Origin: Marifrigoribacter sp965178585
GTDB taxonomy: Bacteria > Bacteroidota > Bacteroidia > Flavobacteriales > Flavobacteriaceae
DNA length: 64,000 bases
Direction: 5' to 3'
Assembly: GCA_965178585.1 (NCBI GenBank)
Contig: OZ238267.1
Span: 434,001-498,000 of the forward strand
Shown here: in pieces, positions 7,146-15,520 of the stretch
How the letters are laid out: each line of letters begins with the position of its first letter
How positions within the stretch are numbered: position 1 is the first letter of the stretch
Made by a program: the position numbers and the translations under genes
Notes under the pieces: generated by a model
What the model was told of the DNA's origin: nothing
Database searches by the model: none
The model's input: only the letters and a program-made list of their open reading frames with translations

Positions 7146-9119
7146 TTATGGTGTTACAATATTAAAATAGAAATAATTGTTGAGGTTATCCAGACAACCT
7201 AAAACTGTCATAAATTGCTTTGCATCTCCCTTTATTTTAATCTTACCCGATTTAATAGCCTCCTCCATTTTTATCTGTCCTAGTAAGAATGCATCTAAAG
7301 TGGTACGTTCCATAATTATCGTTGCATCTGGGTTGTCAACCTCACTATTTGGCCAATGGTTTAACACGGAATTTTCTAAAAACAAGGTGTATTTTTCATC
7401 AACATCTGTCAATATCCAGTTCAATGTAATTTTCTTTCCTGCAGCTTTTTCTGTATCCAATTGAATTCCCATGTAACCAAAAATGAGCTCCATTGACATG
7501 TTCGCGATTATTTGGGGACTACTGGTTTTGGCTGTGCGATTCTTTTTTATGCCATTGCGAAGTTCGAAGGCTCCAGTAAGGTAGAAGTTACGCCAAGGGC
7601 CATTTTCAGCTTGATAACCCATTTGCTCTAGCACATCGGCTTGTAAGTTCTTTGCTTCTTGAGAATCGGGATTCGCGAAAATTAAATGATTTAAAAGTTC
7701 AGCGGCCCAGCGATACTCGCCAGCTTCATAAGCTTGTTTTCCTGCGGCAAGAACTTTATCCTCTCCCCCCATTAATTGCACGTATTTTACTGACGCTTCC
7801 ACTGGAGGAATTGGATTTAAATTGGCTGGATTCCCATCAAAGTATCCCAAATAAAAATTATATACCGCTCTAACATTATGACTCATAGAACCATAATAGC
7901 CGTGCGTCCCCCATTGATTAACCAAACTAGCAGGCATTTCAATCAAGCCTGGAAGCTCATTCATTGTTGCTCCCATATTTGCATGATGTAAAGTTTGGTC
8001 GTGCATGTATTTATAGGTATCTCGTTGAGACTTAATATGGCCGCTTACACGTTCTTTGCCCCAAACTGGCCAATGATGCATTCCAATGGCAACTTCGGCT
8101 TCACTAAAACTTTGAAGAACTTGATTTAAATAAGTAGGCCATTTAGATGCATCTCTGGTTTTAGCCCCACGAAGCGTATATAAATTATGCATGGTATGAA
8201 CCGCATCTTCAGCCGTATTAATCATTTTATATTTAGGTAAATACCACATCATTTCTGATGGTGCCTCAGAGCCGGGAGCCATTACGAATTGATATTCAAT
8301 ACCATCTATGACGTGCTTTTCTCCTGTTTCTTTTATTATATCTGTAGGTGCATAAATTCCAGGTGTTCCGGTTGAAGTAGTTACGCCCAAACCAGCACCG
8401 ATTTGTCCCTTTTCATCTGGAGGCAAAACATTTCCATACATGTAACTCGCTCTTCTTGACATGGCTACTCCTGCAAAAATATTTTCTTCTATGGCATGAT
8501 CTAAAAATCCTTCCGGGGCATATATTTTTATTTTCCCATTGGATACATCCTCTTGCGAGGCAACTCCAGCAACACCGCCAAAATGATCTACATGAGAATG
8601 CGTGAAGAAAACGGCTTTTACCGGCACTTTAGGGCGATGCTGGTAATAAAGATCTAACGCATATTTCGCAGTTTCCATAGAAATCAGAGGGTCATAAATA
8701 TGCAAACCGCCATCTGCTTCAACTATTGTCATGTTTGAAAGATCAGCACCGCGAACTTGATACACGCCAGGAACAACTTCAAATAACCCGCTATACATAA
8801 GCAACTGACTTTGCCTCCACAAACTAGGATTGACCGTTTCTGGAGATTTTTCTCCTTGTTTAATAAAAGCTTGAAAAGCACTCAAGTCCCATACAACTCT
8901 TCCGTTAGCGTTCTTTACAACACCATTATTTGGCAATGGTGCTATATGCCCTTTTTGGGCTTCTTCAAAGCTTGTCTTATCGTCAAATGGATAAGCATCG
9001 TACAGTTTATTGTTGTAATCTAGTGTCGTTTGAGAAGCATCTTTCGGCTTTTCTTGCCCAAAAATTGTTGATGTGATTATTAAAAATAATGACAATGCTA
9101 TTGATAGTTGTTTTTTCAT
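7146..9119 (-). CDS. Secreted metallo-beta-lactamase-fold alkyl sulfatase (SdsA1/Pseudomonas type)
   Basis: 657 residues with a signal peptide (MKKQLSIALSLFLIITSTIFGQ). The family hydrolyses primary alkyl sulfate esters such as SDS to alcohol and sulfate through a two-zinc site. Seen: the zinc motif HSHVDH at 174-179, then AEDAVHTMHNLYTLRG (second set of ligands) and GMHHWPVWG. A helical dimerisation domain lies around 420-530, and a C-terminal SCP2-like lipid-binding domain follows (from about 540: TAKTSSPQIIANMSMELIFGYMG onward). That is the complete SdsA1 domain order. It is the third gene of a tight three-gene group (spacing 25 bases after the DUF1254 gene). Several stretches of the gene are visibly richer in G/C than the surroundings (31 of 60 bases at 8041-8100 by hand count), suggesting transfer. 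Confidence 0.9.
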   Translation of the reverse strand: MKKQLSIALSLFLIITSTIFGQEKPKDASQTTLDYNNKLYDAYPFDDKTSFEEAQKGHIAPLPNNGVVKNANGRVVWDLSAFQAFIKQGEKSPETVNPSLWRQSQLLMYSGLFEVVPGVYQVRGADLSNMTIVEADGGLHIYDPLISMETAKYALDLYYQHRPKVPVKAVFFTHSHVDHFGGVAGVASQEDVSNGKIKIYAPEGFLDHAIEENIFAGVAMSRRASYMYGNVLPPDEKGQIGAGLGVTTSTGTPGIYAPTDIIKETGEKHVIDGIEYQFVMAPGSEAPSEMMWYLPKYKMINTAEDAVHTMHNLYTLRGAKTRDASKWPTYLNQVLQSFSEAEVAIGMHHWPVWGKERVSGHIKSQRDTYKYMHDQTLHHANMGATMNELPGLIEMPASLVNQWGTHGYYGSMSHNVRAVYNFYLGYFDGNPANLNPIPPVEASVKYVQLMGGEDKVLAAGKQAYEAGEYRWAAELLNHLIFANPDSQEAKNLQADVLEQMGYQAENGPWRNFYLTGAFELRNGIKKNRTAKTSSPQIIANMSMELIFGYMGIQLDTEKAAGKKITLNWILTDVDEKYTLFLENSVLNHWPNSEVDNPDATIIMERTTLDAFLLGQIKMEEAIKSGKIKIKGDAKQFMTVLGCLDNLNNYFYFNIVTP

Positions 9120-9144
9120 AGTCGTTTTTTTTATCTATTAGAAA

Positions 9145-10533
9145 TTATAATTTTTCAATATTTGGTAAGGAATAAGAACCATCTAAAATGGCTTTTTTAG
9201 GCCAGTACATTCTAAACAGTAATTTAAATTTTCCTTCAGGAGTTGGAATCCAATTATAGTTTAGCACCTCTTTTGGTTTCGTAGCTGATAAGTAGATATC
9301 TAATGAGCCATCCTTATTATACGTTAAAGGCAGATTGCTACCTGTAGAATATCTATTTTCATTATTATGCTTTAAATACCCTTCATTAGAGTAAGCCGTT
9401 ATAGACCAAAAACCACCCACTTCTGGAGTTTGACCCGGTGGGAACGAAATTTTATACGTATTATCACCAACTAATTGGTTAAGCTTTCCATCCAATTGAG
9501 AAACACCATAAACTGCATCTTGAGGAATGTTGGCTCCAATACCCCATACTGCAAAGTACGCTCTTCGGTAATAATTTGTATCCCAAGTACCCATTTGTTC
9601 AATGTTAAAATCCCAAGCAGATTTTTGCTCATTACCTGCATAAAAAATTTGAGCAAATTTCTTTTGTTTGGAAATTAACCCCTCTTTCAGAATTTTTTGA
9701 ACATCCATGTCCAATTTTGAAAAGGTCAATCCATCTGTTTTATCCATAAAATCATATTTCCGAAGAAAATCAGTATCCATTTTAGCAGCAGGGTTGTTTT
9801 TCAACATATCAAAAAAGGTATTGTAAAAATCTTCTGCACTCATTTTTAATGAAAAAGGAACTGGTTTTTCAACTTCCACCGCCTTAAAAGCTGGGTCATA
9901 TTCTGATAGTGGATCTTTTTCTCCCAATGAAGATTTATATGATTCTAGCACATATTGGTCCTGCAACTTATTAACTATTATTGCATCTGCATCATTGTCA
10001 GATTGTATTCGACCTGTTATCCAAACCATTGCGGTTGGGCAATCTATACGTGTATATCCAGATGGAATTTCTCCAGAAAAATCACTCAATGTCAAAAAAT
10101 ACTTTTGGGCTGATTGACCTGTAGTACGAGAGCCTAAACTCTTAAAGGTGTTAGTCCAAGCATCAATTAAAGGCATCACAAAGTACCTCTCTCCCATATT
10201 AGGAATTTCGAATAAAACTGGGCCTTCGCTAAGGTCAACCCAACCAACACAATACAGTGTATTTCTATTACCTAAAACGACGGCTGTATTTTCTGGTTGC
10301 GCCAGTTTTTTAAACATGATAAACTTATTCAACTTATCATTCTTACGCAATGGAGAAGTGAGCATTGCGTCTTGGCTAATTTTCATCATTACTAAGGGAT
10401 AGGCGTAATCATAGAAATCTTCAGCGTCTTGCTCTGTCATTTTAACCGCATTTTTGTCAGAATTACAGGAGAACGAACAAGTTAAAAGTAAGGTCAAAAG
10501 AATGGGTGAAAAAAAATATTTAAAAATTTTCAT
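9145..10533 (-). CDS. DUF1254/DUF1214 domain lipoprotein
   Basis: 462 residues. The N terminus MKIFKYFFSPILLTLLLTCSFSCNSD is a lipoprotein-type signal with cysteine near residue 23. The DUF1254 domain follows (YDYAYPLVMMKISQDAM, NTLYCVGWVDLSEGPVLFEIPN, RYFVMPLIDAWTNTF), and a C-terminal DUF1214 domain contains WSITAYSNEGYL and the terminal segment with FKLLFRMYWPKKAILDGSY. Function of the family is not established. It lies between a porin-like gene (8 bases upstream) and the alkyl sulfatase (25 bases downstream), so it probably serves the same envelope process, perhaps handling of amphiphilic substrates. That role is inference from position only. Confidence 0.85.
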   Translation of the reverse strand: MKIFKYFFSPILLTLLLTCSFSCNSDKNAVKMTEQDAEDFYDYAYPLVMMKISQDAMLTSPLRKNDKLNKFIMFKKLAQPENTAVVLGNRNTLYCVGWVDLSEGPVLFEIPNMGERYFVMPLIDAWTNTFKSLGSRTTGQSAQKYFLTLSDFSGEIPSGYTRIDCPTAMVWITGRIQSDNDADAIIVNKLQDQYVLESYKSSLGEKDPLSEYDPAFKAVEVEKPVPFSLKMSAEDFYNTFFDMLKNNPAAKMDTDFLRKYDFMDKTDGLTFSKLDMDVQKILKEGLISKQKKFAQIFYAGNEQKSAWDFNIEQMGTWDTNYYRRAYFAVWGIGANIPQDAVYGVSQLDGKLNQLVGDNTYKISFPPGQTPEVGGFWSITAYSNEGYLKHNNENRYSTGSNLPLTYNKDGSLDIYLSATKPKEVLNYNWIPTPEGKFKLLFRMYWPKKAILDGSYSLPNIEKL

Positions 10534-10541
10534 AGTATATA

Positions 10542-11279
10542 TTATTTAGTCTGCAGATTTTTTTCAGCTAATTGATCTGTAATAAATGGCAAGCTGATAT
10601 GCACAGAGAAATAACTCCCTTTATTTGTTCCTGTACTAATTTGATTGTCATAAATATCTGCAAACCCCTGATAGTATCTCGCTTGAATAAAAATTCCTTT
10701 TCCTTTTCTCGCTTTCCCTAATTCATAACTTAAACTTGCCAAAATACCATAATCCATGTTATTTGTATCACTCTTTATATTTTGTGTAAAATCACCGTCA
10801 GCTCCTTTAAATAGTAAGTTTGAATTCGTTAAAAAAGAAACTTGTGGCCCCAGACCTACTCTTATTTTATCCATTTGATACCACATGATTAAAGGAACAT
10901 CAATATAGCTAAGATTTGAGGTTCCACTTGCGTTCATATATTCAGAATCTAAATTACTATTCCCTGTATCTAATGAATATGAAGAGAATTTAAACGCTCT
11001 CTTTGACAGAAAGAATACTGTTGGACTAAAATAAAATTTCTCTGATAGTTTAAAATTACCTGCAATTCCAAAGTTGGTTGCGTTTGTTCTTTTAAGATCC
11101 TCATCAAAGTCAGATACTGTTGAAAAATTAAACCCCAATTCTAAGCTTAAGTTGAATTCTTCAGAGGCAACTTTATCACCAAATATAAGAGCTAAAATAG
11201 CGGCTTGACCATAGGTTTTTTGAACACCGATGGTCATGGTTAATGCTGCAATGATTGTTAACAATCTAATTTTTTTCAT
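10542..11279 (-). CDS. Porin-family outer membrane beta-barrel protein
   Basis: 245 residues with a signal peptide (MKKIRLLTIIAALTMTIGVQKTYGQ). The mature part alternates hydrophobic and polar residues as in 8-stranded OMP_b-brl_2 barrels (FNLSLELGFNFSTVSDFD, SYIDVPLIMWYQMDKIRVGLGPQVSFL, FIQARYYQGFADI). It is the first gene of the group with the DUF1254 lipoprotein and the alkyl sulfatase. No clear -7 consensus was found in its short upstream region, which runs into the repeat zone at 11336. Substrate unknown; a general surface barrel rather than a TonB receptor. Confidence 0.8.
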   Translation of the reverse strand: MKKIRLLTIIAALTMTIGVQKTYGQAAILALIFGDKVASEEFNLSLELGFNFSTVSDFDEDLKRTNATNFGIAGNFKLSEKFYFSPTVFFLSKRAFKFSSYSLDTGNSNLDSEYMNASGTSNLSYIDVPLIMWYQMDKIRVGLGPQVSFLTNSNLLFKGADGDFTQNIKSDTNNMDYGILASLSYELGKARKGKGIFIQARYYQGFADIYDNQISTGTNKGSYFSVHISLPFITDQLAEKNLQTK

Positions 11280-11335
11280 ACATGTATAGTTTTAAATTAA
11301 TATTTTTCATTTTAATAGGTTCAGCCATTTAAAAT

Positions 11336-11480
11336 ATTGCATACAACGTGTTTGTGTATGATTTCGTTGCGTTGGCTAGCAACTAAATTAGTAAAAGAAT
11401 ACGAACCAGAGGAAATTCCGAAGGAATTTCCTAGTAGGCGAGAATCAAGCAATTAATTATACACGGTGTTGCCACACGTT
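11336..11480. repeat. Repeat-rich boundary segment downstream of the acetyltransferase gene
   Basis: No gene is seen. It starts with a nested inverted repeat (CATACAACGTGT...TGTATG, 11340-11360). It contains a perfect 10-bp hairpin AGGAAATTCC-GAA-GGAATTTCCT (11410-11432) and ends with ACACGGTGTTGCCACACG (11461-11478). The TTGCCACAC at 11469-11477 reappears inverted at 12075-12083 on the far side of the acetyltransferase gene. I know similar sequences from intergenic cassette borders in Flavobacteriaceae but cannot name the family. Confidence 0.6.
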
Positions 11481-11483
11481 TTT

Positions 11484-12056
11484 TCAGAGTGCTCTTTTTA
11501 TTTCGCAAGGATTTCCAAATGCTAAACTATTATCAGGAATATTTTTTGTCACAATACTTCCAGCGCCAATAGTTACATTATTTCCAATTATTACTCCAGG
11601 AAAAATCACAGAACTTCCTCCAATCCAAACATTGTCTCCTATTGTAACTGGTTTTGATGAAGTCAGATAACGAGATTCAATTCCTTTTCCAATTATTCGT
11701 TCAGATGCTTTCAAAGGATGACTTGCGGTATATATTTGGACAAAAGGCGCAATTAGTCCATTTTTTCCGATGCTAATTTTGTTATTATCTAAAAACATAC
11801 AATTTGTGTTAACAAAAGTGTTTTCTCCAATTGAAATATTTTTACCATAATCACAAAAAAATGGTGTTTCAATCCAAACGCCCGAAGCTTTGAATTCCAA
11901 AAGGTCGTTTAAAATCCGCTCACGTTCTTGTGTTAGTTCAGAATCGAGGTTGTTATATTCTTTTAATTGTCTTCTTGCTTTATGGTACATTTTTATCAAT
12001 TCCGAATCTCTGGAATCGTAATAATCTCCATTTAGCATTTTCTCTTTTTCAGTCAC
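11484..12056 (-). CDS. Acyltransferase of the maltose/galactoside O-acetyltransferase type (left-handed beta-helix)
   Basis: 190 residues, normal length. It starts with a Mac domain (MTEKEKMLNGDYYDSRDSELIKM...RRQLKEYN) followed by hexapeptide repeats that coil into a left-handed beta-helix (IGENTFVNTNCMFLDNN, VTIGDNVWIGGSSVIFPGVIIGNNVTIGAGS). The catalytic histidine is in YTASHPL near residue 115. Family reaction: transfer of acetyl from acetyl-CoA to a sugar hydroxyl; the actual acceptor is unknown. The gene is isolated, and it is flanked by inverted 9-bp repeats (11469-11477 and 12075-12083) and by longer repeats, as if it had arrived as a single-gene cassette. Confidence 0.9.
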   Translation of the reverse strand: MTEKEKMLNGDYYDSRDSELIKMYHKARRQLKEYNNLDSELTQERERILNDLLEFKASGVWIETPFFCDYGKNISIGENTFVNTNCMFLDNNKISIGKNGLIAPFVQIYTASHPLKASERIIGKGIESRYLTSSKPVTIGDNVWIGGSSVIFPGVIIGNNVTIGAGSIVTKNIPDNSLAFGNPCEIKRAL

Positions 12057-12074
12057 GATTGATTTTTTTCAAAT

Positions 12075-12083
12075 GTGTGGCAA
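12075..12083. repeat. Inverted partner of the 11469-11477 flank
   Basis: GTGTGGCAA, the exact reverse complement of TTGCCACAC at 11469-11477. Including neighbouring bases the two arms share 12 of 13 positions (TTGCCACAC, then G or A, then TTT). Together they enclose the acetyltransferase gene. Confidence 0.6.
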
Positions 12084-12138
12084 AAGTTTTAGTTGCGCTT
12101 AATTTTTGTGTGATTTGATTGTTGTTTAAAGTTCTCAT
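12082..12138. repeat. 57-bp direct repeat, copy 1
   Basis: Lies just upstream of the acetyltransferase start. Bases 12098-12138 (41 bp, from CTTAATTTTTGTGTG to AAAGTTCTCAT) are identical to 12231-12271; the preceding 16 bases match with 4 differences. Copies are 133 bp apart. Confidence 0.85.
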
Positions 12139-12214
12139 GATTGTTGTTTTTTATTGATTGATTTTTTAAGTTTTCTGATTCCTATTATTTGAAACGTCTT
12201 TTCGAATTCCAAGT

Positions 12215-12271
12215 AAAAGTTTTTGTGGTACTTAATTTTTGTGTGATTTGATTGTTGTTTAAAGTTCTCAT
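12215..12271. repeat. 57-bp direct repeat, copy 2
   Basis: Second copy of the repeat at 12082-12138, with a perfect 41-bp core (12231-12271). Both copies are followed by GATTTTTTAAG or GTTTTTTAAG, so the similarity continues loosely beyond the core. Confidence 0.85.
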
Positions 12272-12598
12272 TTTTGTTAGTTTTTTAAGTTTTTAATTGA
12301 TTGTTATATTAGATAGACGTAATACAAACAAAAATGTTACAGTACTATGCATAACAAAGTAATAATTTAACATATTTTAACAATAAAAGTCTTGATTACA
12401 ATAGAATAGAGGCTCTTTTTAATTATTCATTAGGTTAAAAAGAAAGCATGAAATTACTGGTAATGTAATATTCTAACCTGAATATTGCATTAAAAACAAA
12501 AAAGGAATCAAATCAATGTTGATTTGGTATTTCGATTAAAAATAATAATTAACTCTTATTACCTATCTTTGATTTATAAAAACTAACTCCCCATTAGT
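12272..12598 (+). other. AT-rich intergenic region with two palindromes and the promoter of the HupE-like gene
   Basis: No open frame is convincing. Two inverted repeats stand out: AATATTC-taacct-GAATATT (12467-12486) and the perfect CAAATCAA-tg-TTGATTTG (12509-12526). A perfect -7 box TATCTTTG lies at 12564-12571, 27 bases before the downstream ATG. The second palindrome is 37 bases upstream of that box, a position suited to an activator or repressor. Confidence 0.5.
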
Positions 12599-13177
12599 AT
12601 GTCAGATTTTTGGTTGTATTTAAAATTAGGATTGACCCACGTGTTGGATTGGCAAGCCTATGATCATATATTGTTTTTGATTGTATTGGTAGCAGCCTAT
12701 AATTTTAATAATTGGAAACGGATCTTTATTTTAGTTTCTTTATTTACCCTAGGGCATACCGTATCATTACTTTTAGCAAATTATAACATCGTTTCTGTTT
12801 CTAGTAAATGGATTGAGTTTTTAATTCCTGTTACGATATTAGTGACTGCTTTGTATAATTTATTTACTTCTGGGAAAAAGAATCGATATGAAAAAGTAGG
12901 ATTGTTTTATGCGATAACTATCTTTTTTGGATTAATCCACGGCTTTGGGTTTGCAGGCTACTATAAAATGATTAATGGAGGTAATGAGATTTTACCCTTA
13001 TTAGAATTTGCTCTAGGAGTTGAGATAGCACAAATTATTGTAGTGGCAGTTGTTTTAATCTTGAGCTTTATTTTTCAAACCATTTTCCGATTTAATAAAA
13101 GAGATTGGGTTTTAGTGATATCATCGATAGTTATTGGGATGATTATTCCAATGCTTCAAAATAATTGGCCTTTTTAA
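12599..13177 (+). CDS. HupE/UreJ-like membrane protein
   Basis: 192 residues with five to six predicted membrane helices. It begins SDFWLYLKLGLTHVLDWQAYDHILFLIVLVAAY and contains FTLGHTVSLLLA and a loop HGFGFAGYY. Conserved histidines in the first and third segments (THVLD, YDHILF, LGHT, HGFGF) are those of the HupE/UreJ group, proposed metal (nickel) permeases or accessory proteins. No hydrogenase or urease genes are in view, so the nickel link is not supported here. In many Bacteroidota the gene stands alone. A -7 box at 12564 precedes it. Confidence 0.8.
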   Translation: MSDFWLYLKLGLTHVLDWQAYDHILFLIVLVAAYNFNNWKRIFILVSLFTLGHTVSLLLANYNIVSVSSKWIEFLIPVTILVTALYNLFTSGKKNRYEKVGLFYAITIFFGLIHGFGFAGYYKMINGGNEILPLLEFALGVEIAQIIVVAVVLILSFIFQTIFRFNKRDWVLVISSIVIGMIIPMLQNNWPF

Positions 13178-13277
13178 TAAATCACCATTAAGAATTTATA
13201 CAATATTTAACGCCTTCAAATTTTGATTGTGTGTAAATCCTATTAAATTCGCTTTCTATCTTAGTTTTTAATTTTTT

Positions 13278-13706
13278 ATGAAACCCGAAAAACAGCTTAA
13301 ATACGATATTGCTTATCTTAAAATGGCAATGGAATGGAGTAAACTTTCTTATTGCGACCGAAGACAAGTGGGAGCTTTAATTGTAAAAGATAAAATGATT
13401 ATTAGCGATGGATATAATGGAACTCCTTCTGGGTTCGAAAACATTTGTGAAGATGACGAAGGATTTACCAAATGGTATGTATTGCATGCCGAAGCAAATG
13501 CTATTTTAAAGGTAGCTTCTTCTAATCAAGCTTGTCAAGGAGCAACCTTATATATCACTATGTCGCCTTGTCAAGGTTGTAGTAAATTAATTCATCAAGC
13601 AGGAATTAAACGATTGGTTTATGTAGAGGAGTATAAAGACACTTCAGGCGTTAAGTTTTTAGAGAAAGCTGGTGTTAGTATCACACATTTAACCGAATTG
13701 CTTTAA
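13278..13706 (+). CDS. dCMP deaminase family protein
   Basis: 142 residues of the cytidine/deoxycytidylate deaminase fold. Zinc site: HAEAN near residue 71 (His ligand and catalytic Glu) and PCQGC near 99 (two Cys ligands). The N-terminal CDRRQVGALIVKDKMIISDGYNGTPSG is characteristic of the dCMP deaminase (ComEB-like) branch. It makes dUMP from dCMP as a source of dTMP. The stop is only 3 bases before the S41 protease start, so the two are co-transcribed. Other deoxynucleotide genes in the window are nrdBA and dgt, but they are not linked to it. Confidence 0.9.
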   Translation: MKPEKQLKYDIAYLKMAMEWSKLSYCDRRQVGALIVKDKMIISDGYNGTPSGFENICEDDEGFTKWYVLHAEANAILKVASSNQACQGATLYITMSPCQGCSKLIHQAGIKRLVYVEEYKDTSGVKFLEKAGVSITHLTELL

Positions 13707-13709
13707 TAT

Positions 13710-15314
13710 ATGGGGATTCAAAAAAAATACCTGCCTTTACTTTTAGGAATCGCAATTGCTGCGGGGATATTTTTAGGATCTAAACTTAATTTTAGTGATA
13801 CTTCAGATAAAATATTTGCATCCAACTCTAAGAAAGATAAACTTAATAGATTGATCGACTACATCGATTACGAATATGTAGATAAAGTAAATACCGATAG
13901 TATTGTAGATGTGACCGTCAACGGAATTCTAGAAAACCTAGACCCTCATTCCGTATATATTCCTGCAAATCTTTATCAAGATACTGCAGATGATATGCGA
14001 GGGAATTTTGTAGGTATTGGAGTCAGCTTTTATGTGTATAAGGATACTATAGCAGTAATAAGAACCATTGAGGGTGGCCCTGCAGAAAAAGTGGGGATTA
14101 AAGCTGGTGATCGATTATTATATGCAGATGAACACAAAATATTTGGAGACTCAATCCATAGAGATAGTATTACCAAACGACTTAAAGGAGAAATAAATAG
14201 TAAAGTTCAATTAAAAATATTTAGAAAAGGAGAAGAGGATTTGTTGGAGTTTAAAGTAAAACGAAAAGAAGTTCCTTTGGTAAGCGTAGATGCTTCCTAT
14301 AAACTAAATGATGAGGTTGGATATATAAAAGTGAATCGTTTTTCTGAAACTACTTACGATGAATTTAAAGAGGCATTAGAAGATTTAATGGATGAAGGGA
14401 TTACGGGCTTGGTATTGGATTTACGAGATAATCCAGGAGGTTATGTGTCGACTGCAAAACAAATGGCAGATGAGTTTTTAGAAGATGATGAGCTGCTGTT
14501 AATTACCAAAAACAAGAGTGGTAAAGAAGAGAAAACATATGCAACTAGTAAAGGTAGTTTTGAAGAAGGACGCCTTTATGTTTTAATCAATCAAAATTCT
14601 GCATCAGCTAGTGAGATTGTAGCGGGTGCTTTACAAGATAATGACCGAGGAACTATTGTTGGGAGAAGATCTTTTGGAAAAGGTTTGGTTCAAAGAGAAA
14701 TGTCGCTAGGAGATGGTAGTGCGGTACGGCTTACTATAGCTAGATATTATACACCAACAGGCCGTTCTATACAACGTCCTTATGGAAATGGAAATGATGC
14801 ATATTATCATGAATATGAAGATCGTTATGAAAACGGAGAAATGGAAAGTCGTGATAGTATTAAAATTGCAGATTCATTACGATTTGTTACTCCAAAAGGA
14901 AAGGTCGTTTATGGTGGTGGAGGTATTATCCCAGATGTGTTTGTCTCAAAAGATACCAGTTTAGAAAATGAAACTTTAGAATATATCTCTAGGAGTGGTT
15001 TTGCAAGTTATTTTATTTTTGAATACTTAGAAAAAAACAGAACGAAGTTTTCAGATATTTCTGTTGAAGGTTTTGTTGAAAATTATGAGGTAGATGAAAG
15101 TTTATTAAATGAATTTATAGAATACTCAAGAATAGATCAAGAATCTTCATTTATAAGTCATTTAGATCATATAAAAGTAATCCTTAAAGCTAGTCTTGCT
15201 CAACAATTATATGGTAGTAATGCTTTTGAACTCATACTTAATAAAGACGACAATATGATTGAAAAAGTATTGGGCCTAGAGTCTAAATTAGAAGGTGAGT
15301 TATTAATAGATTAG
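13710..15314 (+). CDS. S41 family C-terminal processing protease (CtpA-like)
   Basis: 534 residues. An N-terminal membrane anchor or signal (KYLPLLLGIAIAAGIFLGSKL) places it in the periplasm. A PDZ domain (about 95-180: VGIGVSFYVYKDTIAVIRTIEGGPAEKVGIKAGDRLL) is followed by the protease core with DLRDNPGGYVSTA. The catalytic serine is in NQNSASASEIVAGAL and the catalytic lysine in RSFGKGLVQ, the Ser-Lys dyad of tail-specific proteases. A C-terminal extension of about 130 residues follows. Likely cleaves C-terminal tails of envelope proteins. It starts 3 bases after the deaminase gene and its stop abuts the stop of the convergent 65-residue gene. Confidence 0.93.
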   Translation: MGIQKKYLPLLLGIAIAAGIFLGSKLNFSDTSDKIFASNSKKDKLNRLIDYIDYEYVDKVNTDSIVDVTVNGILENLDPHSVYIPANLYQDTADDMRGNFVGIGVSFYVYKDTIAVIRTIEGGPAEKVGIKAGDRLLYADEHKIFGDSIHRDSITKRLKGEINSKVQLKIFRKGEEDLLEFKVKRKEVPLVSVDASYKLNDEVGYIKVNRFSETTYDEFKEALEDLMDEGITGLVLDLRDNPGGYVSTAKQMADEFLEDDELLLITKNKSGKEEKTYATSKGSFEEGRLYVLINQNSASASEIVAGALQDNDRGTIVGRRSFGKGLVQREMSLGDGSAVRLTIARYYTPTGRSIQRPYGNGNDAYYHEYEDRYENGEMESRDSIKIADSLRFVTPKGKVVYGGGGIIPDVFVSKDTSLENETLEYISRSGFASYFIFEYLEKNRTKFSDISVEGFVENYEVDESLLNEFIEYSRIDQESSFISHLDHIKVILKASLAQQLYGSNAFELILNKDDNMIEKVLGLESKLEGELLID

Positions 15315-15512
15315 TTAGTATCTTTTTTTCTTTGCTATTTTCTTAGAAGTACGCAATATAAGTACTAACAAAATAGCACAAGCAGCTGCTACAATTCCAA
15401 TTAAAGCTACCCCGCTTTGACCTTCCATAAGATTCGAAAAATCTAAAAAAGTAACATTATAAGTGATTAAAATAATTGCAACAACTATTAGTATGTAAGT
15501 GAAATATTTCAT
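15315..15512 (-). CDS. Small two-helix membrane protein, unknown function
   Basis: 65 residues: helix 1 at about 4-22 (FTYILIVVAIILITYNVTF), a short loop with DFSNLMEGQSG, helix 2 at about 34-54 (VALIGIVAAACAILLVLIL) and a very basic tail (RTSKKIAKKKRY). The arrangement and a clean ATG support a real gene. It follows marC by 8 bases on the same strand and ends back to back with the S41 protease stop. I do not recognise a named family. The positive tail predicts a cytoplasmic C terminus. Confidence 0.7.
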   Translation of the reverse strand: MKYFTYILIVVAIILITYNVTFLDFSNLMEGQSGVALIGIVAAACAILLVLILRTSKKIAKKKRY

Positions 15513-15520
15513 TCTAAATT

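Noticed and set aside
11336..11480. Integron attC site
   Set aside because: I looked for RYYYAAC and GTTRRRY core sites at the ends and did not find them in correct arrangement; no IntI gene nearby.
12353..12390. Pho-like TTTAACA pair near 12375
   Set aside because: The two TTTAACA copies are 10, not 11, bp apart and lie far from any gene start.
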